Shown in pieces: positions 37,427-45,000 of a stretch of 45,000 nt of DNA. The translations under genes and the position numbers were made by a program. Source of the DNA: Solibacillus silvestris (GTDB taxonomy: Bacteria; Bacillota; Bacilli; Bacillales_A; Planococcaceae); the NCBI GenBank assembly GCA_001586195.1, contig CP014609.1, positions 3,720,001 to 3,765,000 of the forward strand. Reading direction: 5' to 3'. Below the pieces are notes generated by a model that was not told the DNA's origin, made no database searches, and saw only the letters and a program-made list of their open reading frames with translations. Within the stretch, counting starts at the first letter, position 1, and each line of letters begins with the position of its first letter.

Positions 37427-37440
37427 TGAGAGCGTTTACA
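37427..37440. promoter_or_regulatory. CcpA cre site ahead of the plus-strand arm
   Basis: TGAGAGCGTTTACA matches the cre consensus with one deviation (G for A at position 4). It lies between the candidate promoter and the first start codon, mirroring the cre site of the other arm. Confidence 0.72.
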
Positions 37441-37482
37441 AATGATATGTCTTACTAGTTTTGACAAAAGGAGGATTAATGA

Positions 37483-38355
37483 ATGTCAAATTTAAAAGTT
37501 GCTATTTTAGGCTCAGGCAATATCGGTACGGATTTAATGAAAAAAATAATGCGTTCATCCAACTTAGAATTAGTAGCAGTAATTGGTATTGATCCAGAAT
37601 CAGATGGTTTACGCAAAGCGCGTGAAGCTGGATTTCAAACCTTTCACACAGGGTTAGATGGATTTTTGGATGCCGGTGTGAAAGTTGATGCTGTATTCGA
37701 TGCGACAAGTGCCTATACACATATAAAGCATGCTGAACAATTACGGGCACATAACATCCGTGCCATTGACTTAACTCCTGCAGCAATTGGTCCGCTAATT
37801 GTACCTACTGTTAACCTTCATGCTCATCCAAATGCAGACAATGTAAATATGGTGACATGTGGAGGGCAAGCGACAATACCGATTATTCATGCAGTTTCCA
37901 AATTATATAATGTCGAGTATGCCGAAATCGTGGCAACTATTGCAAGTAAAAGTGCGGGTCCTGCAACTCGTGCAAACATCGATGAATTTATAGCGACAAC
38001 TTCGCGGGCAATCGAGCTTGTAGGTGGTGCTAAGAAAGGAAGAACCGTTCTGATTTTAAACCCTGCGGAACCGCCGATTATGATGAATGACACCATTCAT
38101 TTATTAGTGGATCGACCTGTAGAGGAAGATACTCTTTATGAAGCGCTAGTTCAAGCGGAACAAGCCGTTCAGCAGTATGTTCCCGGCTATCGTCTTAAGT
38201 CTCGCCCATTTGTGGAGGGGAATCGAATTTCAGTATTTTTAGAAGTTGCGGGTGCTGCAGACTACCTACCTGCTTTTGCTGGAAACTTAGATATTATTAC
38301 AGCGGCATCGATTAAAATTGCCGAGGAATGGGCGAAGTCAAAAGCATTATTATAA
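37483..38355 (+). CDS. mhpF: Acetaldehyde dehydrogenase (acylating)
   Basis: Converts acetaldehyde, CoA and NAD to acetyl-CoA; usually works in a complex with the aldolase encoded next, with channelling of the aldehyde. The 290-residue protein has the NAD motif [10 protein letters not shown] (8-17), catalytic Cys126 in [11 protein letters not shown] and the C-terminal [18 protein letters not shown]. The ribosome-binding site aaaggagg is at 37467-37474. First gene of the plus-strand arm; the aldolase follows 15 bp later. Confidence 0.96.
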   Translation: MSNLKVAILGSGNIGTDLMKKIMRSSNLELVAVIGIDPESDGLRKAREAGFQTFHTGLDGFLDAGVKVDAVFDATSAYTHIKHAEQLRAHNIRAIDLTPAAIGPLIVPTVNLHAHPNADNVNMVTCGGQATIPIIHAVSKLYNVEYAEIVATIASKSAGPATRANIDEFIATTSRAIELVGGAKKGRTVLILNPAEPPIMMNDTIHLLVDRPVEEDTLYEALVQAEQAVQQYVPGYRLKSRPFVEGNRISVFLEVAGAADYLPAFAGNLDIITAASIKIAEEWAKSKALL

Positions 38356-38370
38356 CGGGAGGGATTACTG

Positions 38371-39372
38371 ATGAAACGAGATGTCATACTAACAGAGGTC
38401 GCTTTACGAGATGGCAGTCATGCGATGCGTCACCAATTCACAGAAGCCCAGGTGCGTGCTTCAGTTGCTGGTTTAGATGCAGCAAATATACCTTATATCG
38501 AAGTTGCACATGGTGATGGATTAGGTGGCTCAACGATTCAATATGGCCGCTCTTTAACAGATGAATTCAAATTAATTGAAGCGGCAGTAGAAACAGCAAA
38601 GCATGCAAAAATTGCGGTGTTATCATTACCTGGTATTGCAACGAAGCCGGATATTAAGCGAGCAGCCGATTTAGGTGTTTCGATGGTACGTGTAGCAACA
38701 CATGTCACAGAGGCGGATGTATCTTTAAAACATCTTGCTTATGCGAAAGAGTTAGGCTTGGAAACAGTGGGGTTTTTAATGATGTCGCATATGGCAGAGT
38801 CAAGAGAAATTGTAGAACAGGCAAAAATTATGGTAAATGGCGGAGCAGATGTCATATATATTGTAGATTCTGCGGGTGCTTTATTACCAAATCAAGTAAT
38901 GGATCGCGTACAGGCGTTAAAACAGGAAATTGCTGTCCCGATAGGATTCCACGCGCATAATAATTTATCTTTAGCTGTTGCAAATTCATTGGCAGCAATT
39001 GAAGCCGGTGCTGAACGTATTGATGGTAGCATTCGTTGCTTAGGTGCGGGTGCCGGTAATACGCAAACAGAAGTTTTTGTTAGCGTACTAGATAAAATGG
39101 CCATTCAAACTGGGGTGGACCTTTATAAAATAATGGATGTTGCAGAGGAAATCATTGCGCCTATTTTACCGCAACCACAAGAGATTACGAGAGGCAGTCT
39201 TGTACTTGGTTATGCTGGAGTGTATTCAAGTTTCTTATTACATGCCCAAAAAGCAGCTGAAAAGTTCGGTGTTGATTCACGGGATATTTTAATGGAAATC
39301 GGTAGACGGAAAGCTGTAGGTGGACAGGAAGATATGATTTTGGAAGTTGCAGCAGAGTTACAGAAAGCTTAA
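38371..39372 (+). CDS. dmpG: 4-Hydroxy-2-oxovalerate aldolase
   Basis: Metal-dependent class II aldolase splitting 4-hydroxy-2-oxovalerate into pyruvate and acetaldehyde. The 333-residue TIM-barrel protein has Arg13-Asp14 (ALRDGSHA), base His21 in AMRHQF, and metal ligands His194 and His196 (GFHAHNN). The C-terminal helical domain that contacts the dehydrogenase (VDSRDILMEIGRRKAVGGQE) is complete. The ribosome-binding site is gggaggg. It is coupled to the dehydrogenase gene as in other meta-pathway operons. Confidence 0.96.
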   Translation: MKRDVILTEVALRDGSHAMRHQFTEAQVRASVAGLDAANIPYIEVAHGDGLGGSTIQYGRSLTDEFKLIEAAVETAKHAKIAVLSLPGIATKPDIKRAADLGVSMVRVATHVTEADVSLKHLAYAKELGLETVGFLMMSHMAESREIVEQAKIMVNGGADVIYIVDSAGALLPNQVMDRVQALKQEIAVPIGFHAHNNLSLAVANSLAAIEAGAERIDGSIRCLGAGAGNTQTEVFVSVLDKMAIQTGVDLYKIMDVAEEIIAPILPQPQEITRGSLVLGYAGVYSSFLLHAQKAAEKFGVDSRDILMEIGRRKAVGGQEDMILEVAAELQKA

Positions 39373-39433
39373 TTAGAAGTTGGAAATTATATTTAAATAT
39401 ACAATCTTAAATTTAAATGAGGAGGTTATAAAA

Positions 39434-39904
39434 ATGGATGATCGTTTATTTAGAGATGCAATGGGGAAGTTTGCGACAGGTGTTACAGTAATTCTAACAG
39501 AAACAGAGGGTGAGCCACATGGTATGACAGCTAATGCTTTCATGTCTGTCTCACTTACACCGAAATTAGTTGTTATTTCAATTAAGGAAAATGCACGTAT
39601 GCTTGCTAAGATTCAAGATTCAAAGAAATTTTCTGTTAACATATTGGCAGAAAATCAGGAAGATATTTCAAAAATCTTTGCTGGGCAAATTAAAGACCAG
39701 CAAGTTTCATTTGAACGTTTAGCAGATGTTCCTGTTATTCCAGGAGCATTAGCACAAGTTTCGTGCGAGGTATCAGCTGAGTATATTGAAGGTGATCATA
39801 CATTATTTATCGGTAAGGTAAATGATATTACGATTACAGATGGCGATCCATTGCTATACTTTGCAGGTAAATATCGTAATTTAAGTACATTAGTAGAGGC
39901 TTAA
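39434..39904 (+). CDS. Flavin reductase (HpaC/HsaB type)
   Basis: Short-chain flavin:NAD(P)H reductase of 156 residues. Family marks are FRDAMGKFATGVTVILT (5-21), HGMTANAFMSVSL (about 29-41) and the C-terminal GDPLLYFAGKYRNL. It should deliver reduced flavin to the hydroxylase encoded at 33815-35020, although the two lie in opposite arms. The start at 39434 has ggagg 8 nt upstream; an in-frame ATG at 39380 has none. There are 61 bp between it and the aldolase gene. Confidence 0.9.
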   Translation: MDDRLFRDAMGKFATGVTVILTETEGEPHGMTANAFMSVSLTPKLVVISIKENARMLAKIQDSKKFSVNILAENQEDISKIFAGQIKDQQVSFERLADVPVIPGALAQVSCEVSAEYIEGDHTLFIGKVNDITITDGDPLLYFAGKYRNLSTLVEA

Positions 39905-39947
39905 TCTATTAAAAATAAACTTAGATTGTAGAAAGGTAGGTTGTTGG

Positions 39948-40760
39948 ATGAAGACGCATTTTATCAATAGTCAAAATTTGCACTTGATTCAAAAACAGGC
40001 AACTTCTTGCGTAATGGCACTCGGTTATTTTGATGGGATCCACCTTGGACATCAGCAAGTGATAAAGACAGCTCGTGAAGAAGCGAATAAGCGCGGACTA
40101 CCATTAGCAGTAATGAGTTTTCGTCCACATCCTATCAATGTTTTATCTAAGGGGCAAAGCATAGTACCGCACTTAACAACTCCTTGTGAAAAAGAAAAAC
40201 GGCTTAAACAGCTTGGTGTTGATTTATTTTATCTGGTGGATTTTACATTGGCATTTGCTGCGCTCACATCTAGTCAATTTGTAGAAGATTATTTAATGAA
40301 ACTTGGTGTTGTCCATGCAGTAGCAGGATTTGATTTTTCCTACGGTGTGAAGGGTGTAGCTAAACTCTCGCAAATAGTGGCTGATTCCAATGGGGAAATC
40401 ACGGTTACGAAAGTAGAATGCATTGATTATGATGGTGAAAAAATCAGCTCAAGTGCGATTCGTCAACGTTTACTTGCGGCCGCTGTTCATGAAATCCCAC
40501 ACTTCTTAGGAGATCACTTTAATTCCAAGGTGCATTGGGATGGTAATAAATTTCAGCAAATTGAAAAGACAATGTTGCCATCTGCAGGTATTTATAAAGT
40601 AATTTTAGAACTGCCGAATAAACAATTAAGAACATATATTTCAATTGATGCAGCAGGTCAAATCCAACGAATGGAACGGCAAAGACGTCTGCCAAAGGGG
40701 ATTTTTTCTATTCACTGGTTGCAGCAAGTTGAAAAAGCGGTTCCATCAAAAGCAATTTAA
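39948..40760 (+). CDS. RibF-like FAD synthetase with degenerate riboflavin-kinase region
   Basis: A 270-residue protein. Residues 1-185 form the FMN adenylyltransferase domain of bifunctional RibF: ALGYFDGIHLGHQQ (24-37), FRPHP (58-62), AGFDFSYG and ISSSAIR (166-172). The C-terminal part is short (about 85 residues against about 125) and I do not find the PTAN motif of riboflavin kinase; only a remnant, PSAGIYKVILELP, is seen. It may therefore make FAD from FMN only. Its place between flavin reductase and hydratase genes suggests a pathway-specific flavin supply for the hydroxylase. A housekeeping ribF should exist elsewhere. Ribosome-binding site gaaagg is weak. Confidence 0.82.
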   Translation: MKTHFINSQNLHLIQKQATSCVMALGYFDGIHLGHQQVIKTAREEANKRGLPLAVMSFRPHPINVLSKGQSIVPHLTTPCEKEKRLKQLGVDLFYLVDFTLAFAALTSSQFVEDYLMKLGVVHAVAGFDFSYGVKGVAKLSQIVADSNGEITVTKVECIDYDGEKISSSAIRQRLLAAAVHEIPHFLGDHFNSKVHWDGNKFQQIEKTMLPSAGIYKVILELPNKQLRTYISIDAAGQIQRMERQRRLPKGIFSIHWLQQVEKAVPSKAI

Positions 40761-40778
40761 ATGAAAGGAGTAGTGAAT

Positions 40779-41567
40779 ATGACAGAGGGATTGATGTCAA
40801 AAGCTATAGAATTATTAGATAGGGCTTATGAAAAGCATACATCCGTTTCAGAACCTCTTTCTATATTAAACCCTATGATGACAATTGATGAGGCTTATGC
40901 CATTCAGATTCAAAGAGTTGAAGCAGCTACAAGCAAGGGTGAAGTGATTTCAGGGAAAAAAATTGGCTTAACATCTTTAGCAATGCAAAATTTACTAGGA
41001 GTGGACCAGCCAGACTATGGGCACCTTTTTCACTCAATGGAAGTTCCGAATGAAGGCATCGTTTCACTTAGTAAACTGTTTCAACCAAAAATTGAGGGTG
41101 AAATTGCCTTTGTACTAAAAAAAGATTTAGTAGGACCAAATGTTACAGTTGAGGATGTTTTAGATGCGACAGATTATGTAATAGCGGCCATTGAAATTGT
41201 AGATAGCCGAATTAAAGATTGGAAAATAAGTCTTGTAGATACAGTAGCAGATAATGCATCATGCGGATTATATGTACTAGGGTCAAAGAAAGTTAATGTG
41301 AACGATATTGATTTAAAAGCAATTCATATGGAACTTATAAAAAACGATGAATTAATTAATGAAGGAAAAGGGACGGATGTATTAGGGAATCCAGCATTCT
41401 GTGTTGCTTGGTTAGCGAATAAATTACATGAATACAACGTTACATTAAAATCTGGGGAAGTCATTTTATCTGGGGCTTTATCTGCTGCTGTTGTAGCAGA
41501 GCCTGGTGACAAATTTACAGCATCATTTAATACGCTTGGTGAAGTGAAAGTCCAATTTATCAAGTGA
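40779..41567 (+). CDS. 2-Hydroxypenta-2,4-dienoate hydratase (2-keto-4-pentenoate hydratase)
   Basis: Adds water to 2-hydroxypentadienoate to give 4-hydroxy-2-oxovalerate, the aldolase substrate. The 262-residue protein of the MhpD/DmpE/HsaE family shows SGKKIGLTS (about 52-60), KIEGEIAFVL with the metal glutamates, IEIVDSRIKDWK and the C-terminal LKSGEVILSGALSAA. DmpH-type oxalocrotonate decarboxylases belong to the same family, but no oxalocrotonate branch genes are present, so hydratase is preferred. The start at 40779 has aaaggag 8 nt upstream. Last gene of the arm; I see no clear terminator in 41568-41640 before the SRP RNA promoter. Confidence 0.9.
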   Translation: MTEGLMSKAIELLDRAYEKHTSVSEPLSILNPMMTIDEAYAIQIQRVEAATSKGEVISGKKIGLTSLAMQNLLGVDQPDYGHLFHSMEVPNEGIVSLSKLFQPKIEGEIAFVLKKDLVGPNVTVEDVLDATDYVIAAIEIVDSRIKDWKISLVDTVADNASCGLYVLGSKKVNVNDIDLKAIHMELIKNDELINEGKGTDVLGNPAFCVAWLANKLHEYNVTLKSGEVILSGALSAAVVAEPGDKFTASFNTLGEVKVQFIK

Positions 41568-41647
41568 TAGTAATGATGTGAAATATTTAAAGGACATTCT
41601 AGAGTATAGTTCTGCTAGCGTTGGGAAAATTTAATTGAAGCAATTCA

Positions 41648-41676
41648 TTGCAATTTAATAGCTTGCTTAGTATACT
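41648..41676 (+). promoter_or_regulatory. Promoter of the SRP RNA
   Basis: TTGCAA (41648-41653), exactly 17 bp, TATACT (41671-41676), 4 to 7 nt before the expected RNA start. Confidence 0.8.
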
Positions 41677-41680
41677 AATA

Positions 41681-41955
41681 CTTGCCGTGCTAGATGGGGA
41701 GGTAGCGGTGCCCTGTAACTTGCAATCCGCTCTAGCAAGATTGAATTCCTTTTCTGAGGCTGTCCGTATTGTTTGGTCTGCCTTTTGCACGTAGTGTTGA
41801 CGGTTGGGTCCTGCGCAATAAGTACCCATGAACCATGTCAGGTCCGGAAGGAAGCAGCATTAAGTGGTATCACTTATGTGCCGCGGGGTAGCCTAACCCG
41901 AGCTGGCGACAAGAGTAACGCTTATGTGCGGCAGTCGAAGAAAGGTGCACGGTAT
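41681..41955 (+). ncRNA. scr: Large signal recognition particle RNA (scRNA, Bacillus type)
   Basis: Start cttgccgtgctag and end ggtgcacggta match B. subtilis scRNA. The conserved SRP54-binding helix 8 is seen as ggtccggaaggaagcagc (41841-41858), preceded by gaaccatgtca, and the Alu-domain segment gggtcctgcgcaa is present. About 275 nt, the long form with an Alu domain. Ends are approximate. It lies directly upstream of dnaX-ybaB-recR, as in Bacillus. Confidence 0.95.
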
Positions 41956-41970
41956 TAAATTACCATTTCA

Positions 41971-42005
41971 AACGCATCCATCATTTATTGGTGGGTGCGT
42001 TTTTT
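41971..42005 (+). terminator. Terminator of the SRP RNA
   Basis: Stem aacgcatccatc / ggtgggtgcgtt with a seven-base loop, followed by T. Confidence 0.88.
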
Positions 42006-42019
42006 ATATGAAAAAGAGA

Positions 42020-42200
42020 GTTTATCTCATTCGGCGAGCTTTTAAAGAGCCCGCCGAATGAAGATAAACACCTGGCGGATGTCACAGATTTTTTAAGGGA
42101 ATAGAAGTCAGTCTAATAACGTCGCATCATGCGACAACGGCTGACTGACCCACATCCTGTGGGTCTGAAAAATCTGGACTTAATTACGCCGAGGCATAAT
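42020..42200. repeat. Structured intergenic element with nested stem-loops
   Basis: Two units. First, a 50-bp hairpin (42020-42069) of gtttatct, cattcggcg and agct matched on the other arm. Second, a multibranch fold: outer ggcg (42074-42077) with cgcc (42187-42190), gtc and cagattttt (42081-42093) with aaaaatctg and gac (42168-42179), enclosing agtcag/ctgact (42106-42111, 42141-42146), gtcgca/tgcgac (42121-42135) and a perfect 8-bp hairpin gacccaca/tgtgggtc (42147-42165). No open reading frame of note. It may be an RNA or a dispersed palindromic repeat; cctggcg and cgccgagg at its edges resemble short terminal inverted repeats. Confidence 0.6.
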
Positions 42201-42284
42201 TTATTCATCTTATTTCAAAAGAGTTTATATACTTTATGCTATACTGAATGTATGTATTTTTAAATGGAAGGGAGAGGGGAAAGG

Positions 42285-44036
42285 TTGACATATCAAGCGT
42301 TTTATCGTGTTTATAGACCCCAGTCATTTAGAGAAATGTCAGGTCAGACACATGTAAAGAGGACCCTTCAAAATGCTCTCCTCGCAAGTAAGACAACACA
42401 TGCCTATTTATTTTCCGGTCCTCGAGGAACAGGGAAAACGAGTACAGCTAAAATTTTCGCGAAAGCATTGAATTGTGAAAATGCCCCAGCAAGTGAGCCA
42501 TGCAATGAATGCCCTACATGTCTAAGTATTACTGAAGGTTCACATACAGATGTAATCGAATTTGATGCTGCTTCCAATTCAAGAGTGGAAGAAATGCGTG
42601 ATATTATCGAAAAAGTCCGTTTTGCCCCGGCAAATGCGCGTTTCAAAGTGTACATTATAGATGAGGTGCATATGCTTTCTACGAGTGCATTTAATGCATT
42701 ATTAAAAACACTTGAGGAACCACCTGAACATGCGGTATTTATTTTAGCGACAACTGAGCCTCACAAGCTACCAGCAACAATTATTTCCCGTTGTCAGCGA
42801 TTTGATTTTAAACGACTTTCTTCTATAGATATAGTAGAGCGTATGAAGGTTGTATTGGAAGATATCGGTATGGGTTATGATGAGCAGGCGCTTAAGGCAA
42901 TTGCTCAAGCTGCAGCAGGAGGTATGCGTGATGCATTAAGTTTACTCGATCAGGTTGTTTCATTTAGTAATGAGCATGTCCAATTGGACGATGTACTTCT
43001 TGTAACAGGTTCTGTAAGCCAGGATGCATTTTACGATATTGCGATTTCACTACAGCAAAAGGATGTTGCCCAAGTATTAGGCAGTGTCGAAAATTTAATT
43101 GCGGATGGGAAAGAACCATTACGCCTTGCAGAAGACTTTATTACATTTTTCCGGGATCTGCTTCTATTAAAGACGGATGGTACGTTAGAGGAATTATTGG
43201 AGTTTATTTCACCGGATGAAAAGTTTCTGTCATTAGCGGAACAGTTTGAAGCTAATACACTTTACGGCTTTATTGATATTTTAGCGAAGACCCAGCAGGA
43301 AATGCGCTTTTCGCATCATACGAAAATATATTTAGAAACTGCCCTTTTAAAAATGGCACAATATAAAGCTTCACCACAAGGGGCCGCTGCAGTCGATCCG
43401 GCTATTGAAGGTAAGGTAGCGTCACTTGAAAGCAGGTTAGGGCAACTGTCTCAACAGCTTGAAAGTGGTGGAGGGGGAGCACCTGTTCAACAAAAAGAAC
43501 AGGCCCGACAGCGAGTACGTCCGCAGGGGAATCAGTACAATGCCCCGACTGGCCGTATTCAGGAAGTACTAAAAACTGCAACAAAGCCAGACCTGCAAAA
43601 AGTGAAATCTGCATGGGCAGGCGGTTTAGCAAGCTTACAAAAATCACATGCAGCTTTATTGGCGGATGCAGAGCCTGTAGCCGCAAATGCAAGTGCTTTT
43701 GTGATAAAATTCAAGTATGATATACATTGTCAAATGGTAGCTGACAACAATGCACTTGTTTCGTTGTTTACACAGCAGATTGCTTCGGAAGTAGGGATTC
43801 AATATGAACTTTTATGTATCCCGGAGCCGGCTTGGATTCGTCTGCGTGAAAACTTTATAAATGAAAATGGCTTAAATCAAAAGAAATCACCATCGAATGA
43901 TATGAATGCGGTGGAAGATTTAATAGAGGAGCCCCATTTCCTTGAAGATGTTCAAGTAATGGAAGCGCAAGATCCGCTTATTACAGAAGCTGAAAAACGT
44001 TTTGGAAAAGACTTTGTTGAAGTTATCGAAGAGTAA
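42285..44036 (+). CDS. dnaX: DNA polymerase III subunit tau/gamma
   Basis: Clamp-loader ATPase, 583 residues. The AAA+ module shows Walker A GPRGTGKT (45-52), zinc cysteines 64, 73, 76 and 79, Walker B YIIDEVHML and sensor 1 in IISRCQRFDF. The helical collar domain ends near residue 365. After it come a Gln/Gly-rich linker and a divergent tau-type C-terminal region. The start is TTG at 42285 (TYQAFYRVYRP), preceded by gagagggg; an ATG at 42264 covers that site and has none of its own. Ends 25 bp before ybaB. Confidence 0.96.
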   Translation: MTYQAFYRVYRPQSFREMSGQTHVKRTLQNALLASKTTHAYLFSGPRGTGKTSTAKIFAKALNCENAPASEPCNECPTCLSITEGSHTDVIEFDAASNSRVEEMRDIIEKVRFAPANARFKVYIIDEVHMLSTSAFNALLKTLEEPPEHAVFILATTEPHKLPATIISRCQRFDFKRLSSIDIVERMKVVLEDIGMGYDEQALKAIAQAAAGGMRDALSLLDQVVSFSNEHVQLDDVLLVTGSVSQDAFYDIAISLQQKDVAQVLGSVENLIADGKEPLRLAEDFITFFRDLLLLKTDGTLEELLEFISPDEKFLSLAEQFEANTLYGFIDILAKTQQEMRFSHHTKIYLETALLKMAQYKASPQGAAAVDPAIEGKVASLESRLGQLSQQLESGGGGAPVQQKEQARQRVRPQGNQYNAPTGRIQEVLKTATKPDLQKVKSAWAGGLASLQKSHAALLADAEPVAANASAFVIKFKYDIHCQMVADNNALVSLFTQQIASEVGIQYELLCIPEPAWIRLRENFINENGLNQKKSPSNDMNAVEDLIEEPHFLEDVQVMEAQDPLITEAEKRFGKDFVEVIEE

Positions 44037-44061
44037 ATACACATTTTAAGGAGGAAATAAG

Positions 44062-44376
44062 ATGCGTGGTATGGGTAATATGCAAGGTATGATGAAAAAG
44101 ATGCAAAAGATGCAAAAAGAAATGATGGAAGCACAAGAAGCTTTAAATGCACAGTTATTCGAAGGTGCAGCAGGTGGCGGTATGGTGAAGGTAGTAATGA
44201 ACGGCCAACGTCAAATGCTTGAAGTGAATTTAGATGAGTCTGTAGTAGATCCGGAAGATATCGAAATGCTGCAAGATTTAATCGTTATTGCAACAAACGA
44301 AGCACTGAAAAAAGTTGAAGAAACAACAAATTCTACAATGGGCAAATTTACACAAGGAATGAACCTTCCTTTCTAA
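44062..44376 (+). CDS. ybaB: YbaB/EbfC family nucleoid-associated protein
   Basis: Small DNA-binding homodimer protein of 104 residues. The N-terminal amphipathic Met/Lys/Gln-rich helix ([20 protein letters not shown]) and the segment [19 protein letters not shown] are typical. It lies between dnaX and recR as in most Firmicutes, with ribosome-binding site aaggagg. Confidence 0.95.
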   Translation: MRGMGNMQGMMKKMQKMQKEMMEAQEALNAQLFEGAAGGGMVKVVMNGQRQMLEVNLDESVVDPEDIEMLQDLIVIATNEALKKVEETTNSTMGKFTQGMNLPF

Positions 44377-44398
44377 TTTGAATCAAGTAGAACGTAGC

Positions 44399-44429
44399 GC
44401 ACATCTCAAGCATTGGGATGTGCCTTTTT
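44399..44429 (+). terminator. Terminator-like hairpin between ybaB and recR
   Basis: Stem gcacatc / gatgtgc with a loop of about eleven bases, then five T that run into the recR ribosome-binding site. It may only partly stop transcription. Confidence 0.5.
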
Positions 44430-44446
44430 AAAGGAGGGGGAACAGG

Positions 44447-45000
44447 ATGCATTATCCAGAGCCGATATCTCGATTAATAGACAGCTTTATGAAACTGCCG
44501 GGCATTGGTCCGAAAACAGCAGCTCGACTGGCATTTCACGTACTAACAATGAAGGAAGATACTGTATCGACATTTGCGAAAGCGCTTGTCGATGCAAAAC
44601 GCAATTTAATGTATTGCTCACAATGTGGTCATATAACGGATATCGACCCTTGTCATATTTGTTCGGATAAACAACGTGATGTTTCAACAATTTGTGTTGT
44701 GCAGGATCCGAAAGATGTAATAGCTATGGAGAAGATGCGTGACTATCAAGGTCTCTATCATGTGTTACACGGTGCAATTTCACCGATGGACGGTGTAGGA
44801 CCTGAAGATATTAATGTAGCTTCGCTATTGGGGCGCTTACATGACGAGCGTGTACAAGAGTTAATTTTAGCGACGAACCCGACAATAGAAGGGGAAGCAA
44901 CGGCAATGTATATTTCCCGCCTTGTTAAACCATCAGGAATTCGCACTACACGTATCGCACACGGATTACCTGTTGGCGGAGATTTAGAATATGCGGATGA
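44447..45000 (+). CDS. recR: Recombination mediator protein RecR (3' end outside window)
   Basis: Part of the RecFOR loading machinery for RecA. The frame from ATG 44447 is open to the window end, 184 complete codons of an expected ~198. The N-terminal helix-hairpin-helix ([13 protein letters not shown], about 18-30), the four-cysteine zinc finger (YCSQCG ... PCHICSD) and the Toprim domain start ([12 protein letters not shown]) are visible, as are [10 protein letters not shown] and the [12 protein letters not shown] segment. The ribosome-binding site aaggaggggg lies 8 nt upstream. Only the last residues are missing. Confidence 0.95.
   Translation, partial: MHYPEPISRLIDSFMKLPGIGPKTAARLAFHVLTMKEDTVSTFAKALVDAKRNLMYCSQCGHITDIDPCHICSDKQRDVSTICVVQDPKDVIAMEKMRDYQGLYHVLHGAISPMDGVGPEDINVASLLGRLHDERVQELILATNPTIEGEATAMYISRLVKPSGIRTTRIAHGLPVGGDLEYAD

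Noticed and set aside
31606-41567. Idea that the aromatic cluster is an integrative element inserted at tRNA-Ser
   Set aside because: The cluster lies on the 5' side of the tRNA, there is no integrase, and I found no repeat of the tRNA 3' end at the other border.
41773-41958. Open frames within the SRP RNA
   Set aside because: The region matches scRNA throughout, including the SRP54-binding helix.
42285-44036. Programmed frameshift in dnaX to make a short gamma form
   Set aside because: No E. coli-like AAAAAAG slippery site with a following hairpin was found at the end of the ATPase part.
44413-44670. 85-codon open frame at the recR start
   Set aside because: Wrong frame; the recR frame from 44447 shows clear HhH, zinc-finger and Toprim motifs and simply runs off the window.

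Overview
The window looks like the origin-proximal chromosome of a low-GC Gram-positive bacterium, most likely a Caryophanaceae/Planococcaceae member of the Solibacillus/Lysinibacillus type. This is inferred from gene content, order and codon style; no database was searched. The backbone is the one found near oriC in Bacillus: the end of an rRNA operon (23S, 5S), guaB, dacA, serS with a T-box leader, tadA, dgk-dck, a tRNA-Ser, the large SRP RNA (scr), dnaX, ybaB and recR (cut by the window end). Compared with the B. subtilis order as I remember it, pdxS-pdxT are missing between dacA and serS, where an asparagine synthetase and an orphan MocR-type regulator sit instead, and the tadA/dgk-dck block is turned round.

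Two catabolic regions interrupt this backbone. Region A (about 11.8-23.1 kb) is a GntR-family repressor divergent from ten co-directional genes: MaoC-like hydratase, enoyl-CoA hydratase, acyl-CoA dehydrogenase, HMG-CoA lyase-like enzyme, family III CoA-transferase, MmgE/PrpD protein, zinc dehydrogenase, AHL-lactonase-type metallohydrolase, aldehyde dehydrogenase and zinc alcohol dehydrogenase. Read as a pathway, a lactone would be opened and oxidised to a dicarboxylate, loaded onto CoA, dehydrogenated, hydrated and cleaved by a lyase. The real substrate is unknown. This is the best candidate for an undescribed pathway.

Region B (about 31.8-41.6 kb) is a complete phenol-type meta-cleavage pathway in two arms. 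On the minus strand are a flavin-dependent hydroxylase of the acyl-CoA dehydrogenase fold, an extradiol dioxygenase and a DmpD/XylF-like hydrolase. On the plus strand are acetaldehyde dehydrogenase, 4-hydroxy-2-oxovalerate aldolase, flavin reductase, a RibF-like FAD synthetase lacking a good riboflavin-kinase domain, and 2-hydroxypentadienoate hydratase. Between them is a regulator that joins a DmpR/MopR-type phenol sensor (all four zinc ligands present) to a PucR-type helix-turn-helix. Both arms carry a CcpA cre site just ahead of the first gene, so carbon catabolite repression is likely.

Between the two regions lie tadA with a TMEM164/YwaF-like membrane protein, a coiled-coil protein of unknown function, dgk-dck, a small membrane-anchored protein, an RraA/HMG-aldolase-family gene, and a GlnK-GlnL-like two-component system beside a GltT-like symporter. 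The symporter promoter contains a TTTTGT-N4-TTTTGT direct repeat, the GlnL box known from B. subtilis. Between scr and dnaX is a non-coding stretch with nested perfect stem-loops that looks like a structured RNA or a palindromic repeat. No CRISPR array, prophage, transposase or integrase was seen.
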